Shown: positions 11,504 to 24,195, counted from the first letter of the stretch. The stretch: DNA of 64,000 nucleotides from Epiperipatus broadwayi (GCA_028023455.1 JAQFVV010006470.1:310001-374000), one strand, 5' to 3'. Numbers and translations are program-made. The notes: generated by a model from the letters alone, not told the origin.

Positions 11504-11845
11504 TTGCTTTTTACATCATTCTATAACAATGCAATCCCTCTTGAATCCTATGGTGTTTATCAAATCTCATGTGAAAATTGTAAAGCTCTTTATATAGGTA
11601 TGAGTAATCATCACATCAGTGTTAGGAGAGGTGAACATGCTAATGCAGTTAAACAACACTCATCATCATCCACACTCTCACTCCATATTATAGGTTCTGG
11701 TCATAAAATTGATTTTTCTAGTACCAGGATCATATCCAGATATGATAATCTTCACCAGTGCAAAACTATAGAAGCCATTGAGATACTTAAATGGCCAATT
11801 TGTATCAATAAGCCGGATGATATGTTAAACTTCCTCCTATTTTGA
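11504..11845 (+). pseudogene. Penelope-like GIY-YIG endonuclease fragment C
   Basis: A 113-residue open frame carries the GIY-YIG fold signature: GVYQISCENC, then KALYIG (residues 17-32), followed by SVRRGEHANAV with the conserved R and EH, SLHIIGSGHKIDF, and a C-terminal IEAIEILKWPICIN. The C-x2-C plus later histidines fit the zinc-binding variant typical of PLE endonucleases. No RT is readable upstream, so it is a 5'-truncated copy. The sequence differs clearly from copies A, B, E and F, so it is a separate family. The frame ends naturally after the domain, and the annotated start is only the first Met. Confidence 0.8.
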
Positions 11846-12449
11846 AAGTTTTTTTTAAAAAAACATTCTTAATTTAACATTTTTGGTAATGTTTTTTTCA
11901 AATCAGTGATTGTAGTGACTCTATATCCATCTTTCTACCTCTCATTACCTAGTAGATGACTTGTGTGATCAAGTTGAAATGCCATCCTAAACTCTGATTA
12001 TGTAGCTGTTGCTGTTAATTGCTTGCCCCTCCAAGAATCATAGGGATCTGATTGATACACCACTAAAACAATCCAAAAAGGAAAAATATATTGAACTGTG
12101 TACATTCAGAATGGCCCCAGTAAGCCATCATTATTTCTTAGATCCAAGTAGTACTCCAAAATAGATGTTCATGCAAAACTTTTGCTATTAGCAGAAAAAA
12201 ATTGTTTTATTCCTTGTCAGGAATAGAATACATAAATTTGGGTTGGATCATCAAAGTCAAGCTTACATGGAAATAAATTCATCCATATTAAATACCTGGG
12301 TACTTCAAAGTAACTATATCTAGTTTTATTCTCATAAAAGAACTGAAAATTGCCTATCATTACTCTCCAATGTTGCAGCCATTATGTAAAATTATATATA
12401 TATATATATATATATTATTATAACAATTATATATATATATATATATATA
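11846..12449. other. Non-coding, ending in TA arrays
   Basis: No coding signature. The right end has two (TA)n tracts (about 12394-12416 and 12429-12449) separated by TTATTATAACAATT. The LTR of the next element begins at the second tract. Confidence 0.5.
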
Positions 12450-13914
12450 TTATAACAAAAACCCGTATTTACCTCTTACTAGACACGTATGTACTATCAA
12501 ATATGTATGAGGCATATTAATATTTAATTAATTAATTCGACCTAAAAATATTATTATTTAAACTTGTGGTCCTTCTCACAACTGTGATATATCCCCAATG
12601 CATATTTATGGTAGTCCAAGGACACCAAGCACCAAACTTATACAGATATAAGTATTACACGAAGTAGATATATCACCAACAAGAATACTATTTACAGAAT
12701 GTGAGAGAGATTCTGACCACCAGCTAACTCAGTCTCATGGTCGGGTGACATCATAGCCGTGAGTAGCTATGAATGGCGTAAAGAGTTCACTTTTTTTTCT
12801 ATTTTTAAGTTTAAAAATATCTAAACAATCCTAAACCAAATAAAATGATTTTATAAACAATCAAACTGAGTCAGTACTTTACTTTCTTGATATATGTTTA
12901 TTGAATAAAAAAAAAATAATAATATTTAACACTCTGTCATTTTTCCTTTTTTTATCGCAATCTTAAGTAGCAAAAATCGATACTACGAAAGTTTGTATCA
13001 TGTGACTTTTAACCCTCATTGCTTTCGTACAACCATAATGGAGTGACACTTTAAAGAATTATCATAAAGTTATTTCACAAGTCACCATCACTGATTATAA
13101 AAAAAACACATTTTTTTTTTTTATAAAGAAGATTTCCACAGATTAATAATAAGAGTTCTTTACCTGCTTTCCGGGAAGTAGCAGAAGCAATTTTTTTAAT
13201 TTTATTTATTCTTCTATACTTCCGTTCCTCAGGTAATTAGGCCATTCAAGATAGCAATCTTAGATTTTTCTATGTCCGTTGGCTGATGAGGTTTATTTGA
13301 TTCCACACTGGAATCATGTGTTATTCGAGGTATCCTGGTTTTATGGAGGCAGCTGCAGTAAGTTGGGATCAGGGGCTTGAATCCGATGTGGCTTTTCTTA
13401 CCCTGACATGTCTGTTGAAACTGCCATTATATAGTTTTAAATATTCACTCGCTGAGTTGTTTACTATTGTAGCTCTGCCAAAAAAAGATCCTATGCATTG
13501 TGGGTGGCTCGCTTTTATAGCCCCTCCATTGTTTCTAGAAGCTTCTTTTTACCTCACTTCCGATCTTCAAGGTGGAATAACCAGATCCGTAGAAGTGTGA
13601 TAACTCGTGTCATCATTTCTGTTTTAATATAACAGAACAATAAAATCCTGTGCTGACGTAAAACTCTAGTTTTTCAACATGAAACAAAAAAAATCTCCTT
13701 TCTCTTTTTCCACTACTTAATTTATTTATACACGCATTTATCACACACACATATATATCATTAAAATGACAGAGTCCCTCCCCCCATGTTTATGTATTTA
13801 TAACCACCACCATGTAATAACCAAACTAAATATTATATATATATATATATATATATATGACTATCAATTAAATACTTTATTTGTGACTGGGTTTGAACCC
13901 ATTCTGTCACAATA
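12450..13914 (-). repeat. 3' LTR of gag-only LTR retrotransposon
   Basis: About 1465 bases, collinear with 15334-16874 at high but not perfect identity. On the minus strand it starts TATTGTGACAG just after a polypurine tract and ends GTTTTTGTTATAA. A short open frame inside both LTRs is unlikely to be a gene because it lies on the opposite strand to the element. The outer end falls in a TA array, so a target-site duplication cannot be read. Confidence 0.85.
13512..13520 (-). promoter_or_regulatory. TATA box in the left LTR
   Basis: The minus strand reads GGGGCTATAAAAGCGAGCC, a strong TATA box about 400 bases into the LTR. It is conserved in the other LTR at 16470-16478. Confidence 0.6.
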
Positions 13915-13925
13915 CCCCCTCCTCC
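13915..13925 (-). other. Polypurine tract
   Basis: The minus strand reads GGAGGAGGGGG immediately before the LTR start TATTGTGACAG. Position and composition fit the plus-strand primer of an LTR retrotransposon. Confidence 0.75.
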
Positions 13926-14924
13926 AAAAGCCTTCAAATACATTTGCGAATTTTGAATGGCTTCTTTTGTACAATACTTATGTATTTCACCCAATATGCC
14001 CCTCTGCTTCTTTTCCTGGTCCAAACTTCGGCTTCTCCAGTGGTCTCTTCTCTTTGGGTGTTGCTCTCCATTTTGGAAAGGTATCCACTCCCATTCTCTG
14101 CTCTCTTTCATCCTCTTTGACTGCTTCATGATGCCCGCCATAGTCATATGAACAAAATGTCAATGGCATTGAGCAGCTCCACAATCTTTCCCAGTGATGC
14201 TTTCCCTGTCTCCAAAAACATCTGTTCCACTCTCATGGGCATACTGTGTCTTATAATATGCAGTATATGACTTTCTATCATGTTGCATGCATCCAAGGTC
14301 CGCAGTCTAGCCACCTGTTTATGAAAGAATTGAGAGTAGCTATCATTGTACCCTTCCTTAAACTTTTATTGTATAATTTGATAGTGCATTAACTCCTGCC
14401 TATCCTTGGACCAAAAGGCCTATCTCACTTCCTTTTTATATTGTTCAAAAGTAGCCAGATGTTGACCAAGTGCTTCCCATCATGACTGGGCATTGTCTGT
14501 AAGGTTGTCGCACACGATAACTATCTTACTTTCTTCCGACATGGGGTTTATATTGAAATATTTTTCTAAACTACATAGGTGCTCGACTGGTGCTTCCCCC
14601 ATTCTTCCTGCAAATGGATGAACTTTTATGAATTGATTCATACTCCCTTGAACCATCGTGTGACTTATTGCTGCTGCCGGCTTTCCTAAGGGGTTTGCTT
14701 GAGCACCTTTCTTCTGTTCATCTCCACTCTCCATATCTGTCTTTTCACCTTCCTGTTCCCCAAAATCATTCTCATTTTTGATTCCCACTTTCTGTTCTAA
14801 TCTATCCATTCTCTTTTCTATTTTTCCAAATCTCAATTCTAGACATTCAAGTTTTTTTTAAAATTCGCTCCAACATATTTTCCTGTTCCCCTTTTTCCAT
14901 ATTCTCTTGTGCCCTTGTTTTCAT
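13926..14924 (-). pseudogene. gag: Ty3/gypsy-type gag, broken; the only gene in the element
   Basis: Read from 14924 on the minus strand, it begins with a charged, coiled-coil-like segment (MKTRAQENMEKGEQEN, and after a frameshift in an A run, FGKIEKRMDRLEQKVG). Next comes an acidic linker, then the gag core: FAGRMGEAPVEHLCSLEKYF, IVIVCDNLTDNAQS, WEALGQHLATFEQYKKEV, SYSQFFHKQVARLRTLDACN and MPMRVEQMFLETGKASLGK. At least three stops interrupt it; one replaces a Trp of the usual SWW. The tail toward the LTR (EKPKFGPGKEAEGHIG and beyond) shows no clear zinc knuckle. There is no protease, RT or integrase between gag and the polypurine tract, so the element is non-autonomous or internally deleted. 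The core is related to gag at 29785-30300. Confidence 0.75.
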
Positions 14925-15315
14925 AAATTTATCCTTTTTTATTTTACCTTCAATTAATGCTTCAGACCCACTCCCCCATCCCAGCACCCTACACTGCCTT
15001 CCTGTTAGCCACTTTACTTCTCAAAACCTCATTGGAATAGACAAAGAAATTAAATTTAATAGTTTACGTATGTTTGATCTACTGCGCAGGTATGAAATGA
15101 CAATACTGGTTATTTCTTACTAGATATATATTTAATAAATTAATGCCCTTTGATTTATTTAATGCTTCATTTGAACTATATATCCAAACAACCCTTTTCT
15201 TCCATAAAATATAAAACCTTTCGCTTTTCTCGCAATACTATAAACAAATATCGCTTGTTAATGTATTTCTAATATCTCATAACTCTCCCCATTCTCTCTA
15301 CTTCTCTTCGAAAGC
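14925..15315 (-). other. 5' untranslated leader of the gag-only element
   Basis: Sequence between the primer-binding site and the gag start. No frame of interest was found. The text is less repetitive than its surroundings and contains a few C-rich patches. Confidence 0.45.
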
Positions 15316-15333
15316 CCCTTAGTTGGGATGCCA
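15316..15333 (-). other. Primer-binding site
   Basis: The minus strand reads TGGCATCCCAACTAAGGG directly after the LTR end (GTTATAA). TGG is the expected start, since it pairs with the CCA end of a tRNA. The tRNA species was not identified. Confidence 0.6.
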
Positions 15334-16874
15334 TTATAACAAAAACCCATATTTACCTCTCACTAGACATGTATGTACTATCAAATATGTATGAGGCGTA
15401 TTAATATTTAATTAATTAATTTGACCTAAAAATATTATTATTTAAACTTGTGGTCCTTCTCGCAACTGTGATATATCCCCAATGTGTATTTATGGTCATC
15501 CAAAGACACCAAGCACCAAACTTATTAAGGATATAAGTATTACATGAAGTATATATATCACCAACAAGAATACTAATTACATGAAGTATATATATCACCA
15601 ACAAGAATACTATTTACGGAATGTGAGAGGGGTTCTGACCACCAGCTAGCTCAGTCTCATGGTCGGGTGACATCATAGCTGTGAGTAGCTATGAATGGGG
15701 TAAAGAGTTCACTTTTATTTCTATTTTTAAGTCTAAAAATATCTAAACAATCCTATATCAAATAAAATGATTTTATAAACAATCAAACTGAGTCAGTACT
15801 TTACTTTCTTGATATATGTTTATTGAATAAAAAAAAAATAATATTTAGCACTCTGTCATTTTTCCCTTTTTTTATTGCAATCATACATCATTCTCTCATA
15901 GATCTAAAAAACATATCTTAAGTAGTGAAAATCGATACTACCAAAGTTTGTATCATGTCACTTTTAACCCTCATTGCTTTCGTATGTCCATAATGGAGTG
16001 ACAGTTTAAAGAATTATCATAAAGTTATTTCACAAGTCATCTTCACTGATTATAAAAAAAACACAAAAATTTCCTTTTTATAAAGAAGATTTTTAACAGA
16101 TTAATAATAAGAGTTCTTTACCTGCTTTCCCGGGAAGTAGCAGAAGCAATTTTTTTAATTTATCTATTGTTCTATAGTTCCATTCCTCAGGTAATTAGGC
16201 CATTCAAGGTAGTGATCTTATATTTTTCTATGTCCATTGGCTGATGAGGTTTATTTGATTCCACACTGGAATTATGTGTTGTTCGAGATATCCTGGTTTT
16301 ATGGAGGCAGCTGCAGTAAATTGGGATCAGGGGCTTGAATCTCATGTGGCTTTTCTTACCCCAACATGTCTGTTGAAACCGCCATTATATAGTTTTAAAT
16401 ATTCACTCGTTGCGTTGTTTACTATTGTAGCTCTGCCGGAAAAAGATCCTATGCATTGTGGGTGGCTTGCTTTTATAGCCCTCTCCATTGTTTTTAGAAG
16501 CTTCTTTTTATCTCACTTCCGATCTTCAATGTGGAATAACCAGATCCGTAGAAGTGTGATAACTCGGTCATCATTTCTGTTTTAATATAACAGAACAATA
16601 AAATCCTGTTCTGTTGGAAAACTCTAGTTTTTCAACATGAAACAAAAAAAAATATTGTTTCTCTCTTTCCACTACTTAATTTATTTATACACACATTTAT
16701 CATACACACATATATATCATTAAAAATGACAGAGTCCCTCCCTCCATGTTTATGTATTTATAACCATCACCACGTAATAACCAAACTAAATATTAGATAT
16801 ATCTTTACATATATATATGACTACCAATTAAATACTTTATTTGTGACTGGATTCGAACCCATTCTGTCACAATA
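15334..16874 (-). repeat. 5' LTR of gag-only LTR retrotransposon
   Basis: Second LTR, about 1541 bases. It is longer than its partner because of a tandem duplication of about 42 bases around ATATCACCAACAAGAATACT (15542-15613) and an extra stretch near 15885-15915. Scattered substitutions separate the two LTRs, so the insertion is not recent. The outer end CACAATA meets a TA array. Confidence 0.85.
16470..16478 (-). promoter_or_regulatory. TATA box in the right LTR
   Basis: The minus strand reads GGGCTATAAAAGCAAGCC, equivalent to the box at 13512-13520. In this 5' LTR it would drive gag. Confidence 0.6.
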
Positions 16875-16889
16875 TGAATATATATATAT

Positions 16890-17560
16890 ATATTGTGACG
16901 ACCACATAAAGTCATTGACACACATATATTTATTAATAAAATTAGAAAGTAATAAAGGTGAAATAAATTAGCTAATAAATTTTTTTTTAAAAAAGAAAGG
17001 AAGGAAAAGAAAAATTGAAATTCTAATGTCAAAATTACTGTGGATTTTTGTAATAATAAGAGAAGGGGAGGGGGGCTGCATAAATAAAGAAATGTGTCTA
17101 TTTCTATCTTATAAGTCAAATGCTAGAAATTATTTTTGTTTATTGTGGGAGAGGGGAAGTGGATGCATAAAAAAAATGTGTTTCTTCTCTCTTTTAAAAA
17201 AACATATTATAACAAATTAAAATAAATGTAAAACATAAATGTGAAAGAAAAAAATGAATGATTTGTAAACTTTAAATAAAATAAATGTAATATGTGATAT
17301 ATAAAAAAAACAATATGACTGTAGGTGTGAATGTCTGTTGGACAAATTAAATTCCATGGACAAAGAAATGTTATCAACGGAAGATCTTTGCCTGATCTGT
17401 TAAATTAATTGGGACTTACATTCCAGCCACTAATTAAATAAAGAAACATAATGATAAGAATTGGTTGGAAATCTAAGTCTTAATTAAAAATTTTAAAAAC
17501 AACGAACAAAGAAAGAGATTAAAAAAATGACAAGTATTGTCTGGCATTGCTAGTAGAGAC
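16890..17560. other. Unclassified repeat-like sequence starting at a TA tract
   Basis: It begins TATATTGTGACGACCACATA right after (TA)n. The first nine bases are the start of the neighbouring LTR family (TATTGTGAC), but the rest differs. No coding region is recognised. A G-rich patch lies near 17054-17074. It could be a fragment of another LTR. Confidence 0.35.
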
Positions 17561-17602
17561 TTTAGAGAAGCAACAGCTAAAAGAAAATGGAAGAGGTGCG
17601 TG

Positions 17603-17645
17603 GCTAGTGGCGTTAAAGGGACGTGGGTTCGGATTCAAGCCGTCT
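17603..17645 (+). repeat. tRNA-derived SINE-like fragment
   Basis: GCGTGGCTAGTGGCGTTAAA followed by GTGGGTTCGGATTCAAGCC resembles an A box and B box at roughly normal spacing. It shares GCTAGTGGCRTT with the locus near 2575. The T-loop is too long for a functional tRNA, so a SINE head is the better reading. Confidence 0.3.
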
Positions 17646-20600
17646 CATAGTACCAGAATCCTCCTCTTCAATAATGAACTAATTGTCACAGAAATAACTA
17701 TCAGAAAATTCACCCTGATCCTAGCCTCTATTTACTTAAGAAGTGGCTCAAAAGCAGCAATATCATTAACTAAAAAATCTATTCCATTGTGGAATGAACA
17801 GCATCACCAATCATATTGTTTGGTGATTCCAACAAGGTCTACAGTATATTTGCACTTACATTCTCACACTTGATCAATCATGTGCTTCTGAGTAAGGAGG
17901 GATGCTTCCCAGAAGACCCCTATTCCTTTAACACTCAGCAGTATCGCTCACTTATAGATTTGATATTTTATAGTTTAGAACTTCATCATTTCCTATATGC
18001 TTCATTCCAATTATTACTTTATTCTTATCACTTGGCCATATTAATATCTCTCAACCTAGAACACTATCTTTAACTAGGCTACAACAGTCTAGAACCATCA
18101 GAATGACAAACAAAGCCAACACTCCTGTGTACATTTTTTCAGAAGCCTATATTCTGTTCCATAAGATAGGGCTTCTGACACTACCACAAGGCCATGCCTG
18201 ATCAACCTTTATGGGTAAGCCTAGCAGTCTAATTAACACCTTTACTGCATGTTCCAAGGGTACAATGAGGCTACTCAAGGAATTGGACATATTAGGTACA
18301 GGTTGCTCAGTTGTGAGCCACATAAGTTAGTGACAAGGAGATCATAGGTCTAAAAGGTAAATATAAAAAAGACAGAGGGTGCGAGAACAATACATATCAG
18401 TAGAGAAAACCAAAGTACATCTGATAGCACACACAACTGGTCAGAAAGTTAGATCTTGTGGGCAATCAGTGCCAAGAAATTACCCACACCCTCCATGAAC
18501 ATGGTAAACAAATACAGTTACACAGGAAAAGTGATGTTAGACAAAATCTACATGCATTTTAAGAATAATCTGCAATGTGAGCCATTCAGCAGAGGAGACT
18601 TCTGATAGAAAGAACAGGAGGTGGGTGATCATGGATTATCACAAGTGCTCATTACACAGAAGCTCCTGAATTATCCTTAAAAACACATCCTGGCCGGCAA
18701 AGTATCCCAAGATTTGTCTTGGTGCACCTATGCAGGTTCACTGCACCTGTGTTACAGAGGGTAATTGATGTACTGGCAGGGAATTACCAGTCCATCCCTG
18801 ACCTATATCCATTTGCTCTTGTGACATTCCTCAAAAAACAATAAAAGCTGCCTCATTTTGCAAACTTGCATTCAATCTCTATGACACCATTCTTGATTAA
18901 AGTTGTTGAATCAATAATTAAATACAGCAGCTGCTCCAAAAGATTTTCAGGCATCAATTTGCCTGCAAAGTTCATTCCACTGAAAATGCTGTTCACAAGT
19001 TCATGGTAATGCTGAATTGCATCAAGGAGAAAAGAAAATCATTACCAGTTGTTGTCCAGTTAGACTTTGCAGTGGCCTTGGATTCTATGGTGCCAGCTCA
19101 ACTCTTCACACTCCTCAGGTGCTATGGAGTTCCAGTAGTCTATATTAACATCATCACTAATTTGCTGCTCAACAGAAATATTTATGTATCTTTAGATGGA
19201 TCTCTTGCCTGTGGATTTTAGCCACACATCTCCATACCACAAGGGTCATTGCTTAACACCCCGTGCTTTGTAACATTTGTTGACCTCTTCTTGAAAGAAG
19301 TAGAAAAAAGGCTACCTGGAGTATTTGTCCCAGTTCTGGGGTAGGTGATTCACCATATATCATATGTAGATGATGTAACCATCATCCTTCTACCTGTAAC
19401 ACATATTCCCCAGTGACACTTGTTTTCGAACACAGTGTGCCATCACATTCCACCTAAAAGTAAATCCAGCAAAAACAGCAGCCTGGAAGACCAGCAGTGG
19501 CAATATCCTTACATCTAAATTTCCAGGTGCATCCCAAAATCTTCTGGTGGTGTCAGTGGCCATATATTAGTCAGCAATGAGGCATCAGATAGAATCCATG
19601 TTACTAAAAAAGACCAGAAAAGTGGCCAGCACCTTATCCTTGATGTCCCTGTCACTTCCAGGCAAAGTGACACTGTTGAATACTTTCATCTTTCCTAGAA
19701 TTGCATATTATCTATTGTTTATCAAGCCAACCAATACCTTCCAAATTAAAATAGGGTCACAGTGTACAAAAGTGCTATGGAAATCATCACCTGGTAATAT
19801 TGTTTGTATAAGTCTCAACAAAATGCAGACTAAGACCATTTAAGTCTTTGGTTTTCTCATTCTGTTGAGGCTTAGGCATCCAAGTGCTATTCATGCAGAG
19901 AGTGATAGCTATTCAGAAGGTAACTAAAGATCTAGAAGATAGAAACCAATATTTCCCTTCAGTTGAACCCACTGACACCTCACAAACCTAACAAGAAGAG
20001 GTGGTTAACAGAAATAAAGGAACAAATGGCAGGGCTCATATCTGTCAATTTTTGATAAGAAAGATTAATTATTGGAATGCATACAAACTTATGCATCCCA
20101 GTCAGCAGAGTAACCCAGTCAGACTAGAATCATCCTTAAAATTATTGTTAATAAAATCCAAATACTGGTTGGTGGATGTCAGGCTAATAAATTTCATTGT
20201 CAAATTCAGTCTGGACACTCTTCCAATGAAACAATTTTTGATAAATCATAGGGGATTTAAAAGCTTTTCTCCCAACTGCCCATTATGCAACCAGGAGGAG
20301 GAGGATATTGATAATCTATTTCCTATTGATCAAAACTCAGAGACATGTAAATGAAATTGAGATATAGTATTATGTCAGATGCCCTCAAACAATGGAAAAC
20401 AGCAAGGCACTGAGAAATGAAAAGTTTGCTATTAATCCAAACGGCAATCATGATTGTCTTTGCAATGTGGCAACAAGGGTTTGCAGTGTTTTTGAGATAA
20501 TTTGGTAAACCCAGAGATAGTCATCAAGAAACACTTTTGCAGTCTGAAAAACGGAGTCTATTCTATAACATCTCATATACTGTATGCAGACACATTGAAA

Positions 20601-20650
20601 CAGATTGCTGTTGATGAGGCAATAATTATACCTCTTAAACTGTCTTCTAA
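17646..20650 (+). pseudogene. Non-LTR retrotransposon (LINE) remnant, ORF2-like
   Basis: Broken frames run in order through an apurinic-type endonuclease and an RT. The endonuclease part has GDSNKVYS near 17822 (usually GDFN), then FPEDPYSFNTQQYRSLIDLI and a decayed SDH motif (LYSYHLAILISL). The RT part has VVVQLDFAVALDSM at about 19050, ISIPQGS near 19228, and YVDD at 19363-19374. The C-terminal part has LPMKQFLINHRGFKS and a CPLCNQEEEDIDNLF knuckle near 20277. Many stops and frameshifts inactivate it. It is related to, but clearly a different family from, the LINE at 39847-45760 (QLDIEAAFDS, FMDD, CFICNRDEET). No ORF1 is seen upstream. Confidence 0.85.
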
Positions 20651-22177
20651 GTTATAAAATGATTTGTCAACTGAAACCAGAAGAGAGAAGAAGAAATAAA
20701 GAAAAACACAAGAAAGAAGAAGGAATGAAGAAAGAAAAAAGGATAAGGACAGGAAGAATGAGGAGAAGAAGAAAGAACAAAGGTAATAGAAAACAGATAA
20801 ACCAAACTACCAACTGAATAATGACTTCTTGATTTGATGTGGTATAACCAAAGACCAAGATGTAACAAATCTTCAGAAGATAAAATAGATATTTGAATTC
20901 AAGTTGAATTGTAATCAATATAAATAAAGACAAAAACAAATGTAAATGAATAGAGTTGTAATCTAATGTAATCTGTAAAATCTGTATCCCAACAAAAGTT
21001 TCTTTAATAAAAAAACAAAAACTTTTATAGGGTGTTTTTTTTTGTCCCATCAGAAATAAATGTATTTATTTTTGCCATATTTTATAGCTAATAATGTCAT
21101 CAAATTATCATTTAAATTATTATTATTTATATATTTATTTATTTTATCAATGTAATATGTAAAATGAATATTGCTTTTTAATAACTTTGTAATTTTTGTT
21201 CTAGTAAATTTGATTGTCCTTAAATTTTACTTTGTGGTTCAATATAGCTTCAAGATACAAGCATTGCACAAACATTTTATATTCCTATCATATTGGACTA
21301 AAGTTATTTCCACCTTCTGTATAATTTTATGTGGTTCATCATAAATAATTTTTAATTTTTTATAAATGTGTTGGTCATGTAACCAGACATAAAAGACTCA
21401 CAAATCATTTGTCACCATCTTTAAAGAAAGTAAAGAATTGATGACATTTTTGGTGTTTTCTTTTTTCACCTTGATTGAATATTCAATTATAATCATTCTC
21501 ATAATCAGATTTTGTATTATTATTTCCAGTATTACATCTAGTAGAGTTTTATCAGATTGGGTGTGGCAGTCCCAATATTGGTTCAAATCATGTGGACTCC
21601 TTTGACATCCAATCAATATATCTATCAAATCTTTATGTTTGAGTAGCCTAACTATTGTGGTTTTATGGACATATATTCTAAGTAATCTTCTATTGTTTTG
21701 TATGTCTCTGAAAGTAATTGGATTAATATTTAGAGATGAAAGTCAATATGTGTTTAATTTCTTGTTTCATTATCCAATTTTATCAGTCTGCTGATACCTT
21801 TGAGCACATGTAATATATTCAGATAATATTTGTGATCTTCTTTGGTTACCACTATTTTATTGTGTTGTTTACATTAGATTGATAATAGGATATACAACAT
21901 ACTTCTAAATACTATTGCAAGTAACTAGCAGTTATTCTTTGAAATTCTGGTAATGGACCATAATAAACTACAATGAGAGTATTAATAGGCTTATAAGTAA
22001 TATTGCATATAATGTTCCATTAGAAAATTTGTTTGAATGTTTATTCTGCAGGCACATTTCACTAGTGTTTATCAGAAAATAATTATACTACAACACATTT
22101 TCAGCCAATGATACATATTACATTATAAATATTCCACATTCTGAAGACCAAAGTGTCAATATAAACTGTGCACAATG

Positions 22178-22179
<2 letters not shown>
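20651..22179. other. LINE 3' flank and AT-rich DNA
   Basis: A purine-rich block (about 20678-20790, mostly GAAGAA-like) follows the ORF2 end and may belong to the LINE 3' untranslated region, which could run to about 21010. From there to the TA array I see no gene or defined repeat. Confidence 0.45.

Positions 22180-22263
<84 letters not shown>
22180..22263. repeat. (TA)n microsatellite
   Basis: About 84 bases of uninterrupted TA. It is one of the longest TA tracts in the window and directly borders the tail of PLE remnant D. Confidence 0.98.
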
Positions 22264-22269
<6 letters not shown>

Positions 22270-23060
22270 AAAATACATTACCCACTATAAAAATTTTTAT
22301 ATATAAAACATAAATAATTAACGGTAAATGCATTTGATGCACTTTTGATTCGTCAACTTTAACTTAATTTCAATTTTTTTTAAACTTATTGTTATCTACA
22401 TTTCCATAAGCCATGTGTAGACATATTTGTATCTTGCCTATTAATATCATCATCCTTATATTTATCAATCAAAATTGACCCTTTAATTTTCTTCATTTTA
22501 TGATTCCCTTCTTCCATTAATATTTTTATTTCATTACTATTAAATATAAACCTATAATTATAAGTTTTTTCATGGTCAAAGAATACTGAAGCGCTATTAA
22601 ATTGACTATTTACAATATTTTAATTTGATTAAATAATAATTGATAATCTTTCAATTTTCTTTCCACAAAACAGCTCGATTCACTGATATATAATTTCTGA
22701 CATCCACATGAAATCCGATATATTATATTACTTCTTTGCAATTTAGGCATTATAGTCTTAGAAATATTAATAAATCAATTAACATTTGGAAGAACACAAA
22801 GTGAAATATTATACTTTTCTTTAAATATATTCTTAATTAATTTAGATTGCATGTTATTTATAACTGACATAGATATACATTTTTTTATTATCTAAGGTAA
22901 CAATGCAACCTCACTTCTTATTATTAAATGAATTTACTGTACACAAGATTTGGATTTTACTGTATCCAACCTTTAAAAGTTCATTAGCAAAAAGTTCAAT
23001 ATTTAAAATTTTATCACTCCTATATTTACATAATTTATCGTTGCGATGCAAATACAATTT
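22264..23060 (-). pseudogene. Penelope-like element remnant D (RT-EN linker and GIY-YIG)
   Basis: On the minus strand the order is: ELFANELLKVGYSKIQIL near 23000 (the RT-endonuclease linker type of PLEs), VINNMQSKLIKNIFKEKYNI, then the nuclease NIIYRISCGCQKLYISES with CFVERKLKDY (the IYRISC..C..LYI.E core, with the second G of YIG replaced by S), FFDHEKTYNYRFIFNSNEIK and EEGNHKMKKIKGSILIDKY, ending at a TAA near 22392. Several stops and frameshifts are present. The tail runs to the TA array. Confidence 0.65.
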
Positions 23061-24175
23061 CAGACTTGTAACTTAATTATTTTGGGGGGATATTTTGGCA
23101 AGTATAAGAATTAAGTTGTAAACATTTATTATTTTATTTTTGTTTTAATATCAAAATATCAGTTTGGTTATTATATATTTAATTTGTAAATAAAATGCAA
23201 ATATTACGGTAAATAATTTTCAGTGTATACTAGTAATTGTTTTTTAATTCATGGTCATTCAATCCTTTTTTATGCATTATAGTTTAATAAAAATGTTATT
23301 AATTACATATTTATGTACTTTTGGAATTTAAAATAATAAAATTATTTAAATTGTATAATGACTGATCAGTAGAATTTATTATTATTTTTCTGTTATAATC
23401 AAATGCCTGGTTTGTCCAGTTTGATTACTGTAGTTTATTTTAAAGTCAATTAATGATCTTGTAATATCATATTGTCCACTATGTCAATCATTTTAATTTT
23501 GTAACCAGATAAATGGACTAAAGTATTATTTAATTTTTAAGGTATCATATGTAAAATGAACCATCTTGCCTAACTTATGTGAACTTTGATTGAGATATAT
23601 GAAAATTAGAAGCCTGAAATATAAAATAAATATATTTCATAAGATATTTACAATGACTTGCTCTAAAGTGAAATATTTCATGAAGGTTAGTTTGTAATAA
23701 AAATTACAGACTTAATCACTGAAGTGTGTATTAGCTTTATGCTTGCAAATCAAATTGTTTTAGATTTTCCTATATAATTATAAAGTACATCAAAGATAAA
23801 AGTGTCTGTTGTTGTCTTTTAAAATTGTTAATATTGTGTTGAGATTTGTAGATGTCCATACTGGTCTCTTCTGTTGTAAGTAGGCATATAGACTTAAAGT
23901 TATAGCCTTAATATGTATTACATAGGTAATGAATATGCTCTTAACAAATCATTAGCTACAACTTTAAATTGTCCTAAATAGGTTTCTGATAATAAGAGAT
24001 TTACAATGACTCATTATAAATTGAAAGATTTCATGAACATTAGTTTGTAATAAAAATTGTCAACTTAATAGGTGAAGTATATATATGTAAATGATGATAG
24101 CAGATAAAGCTGGAAGATTGCAGTTTATGTCTGTTTACTGAGGGATAACCCGTGAAAATCTTCATATCAACATAT
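23061..24175. other. AT-rich DNA containing a direct repeat pair
   Basis: No coding frame. A segment of about 85 bases at 23641-23729 recurs in diverged form at 23997-24082. Shared phrases are TTTACAATGACT, ATTTCATGAA and GTTAGTTTGTAATAAAAATT. The spacing is about 355 bases. Confidence 0.6.
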
Positions 24176-24195
24176 ATATATATATATATATATAT

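Noticed and set aside
13316-13600. Open frame conserved at 16274-16585, suggesting a duplicated gene
   Set aside because: The similarity is explained by the two LTRs; the frame is antisense to the element and differs at its end between copies.
20667-21050. Hydrophobic 127-residue minus-strand frame resembling a membrane protein
   Set aside because: It is the reverse of a purine-rich LINE 3' flank; the Leu/Phe/Ser richness comes from base composition.
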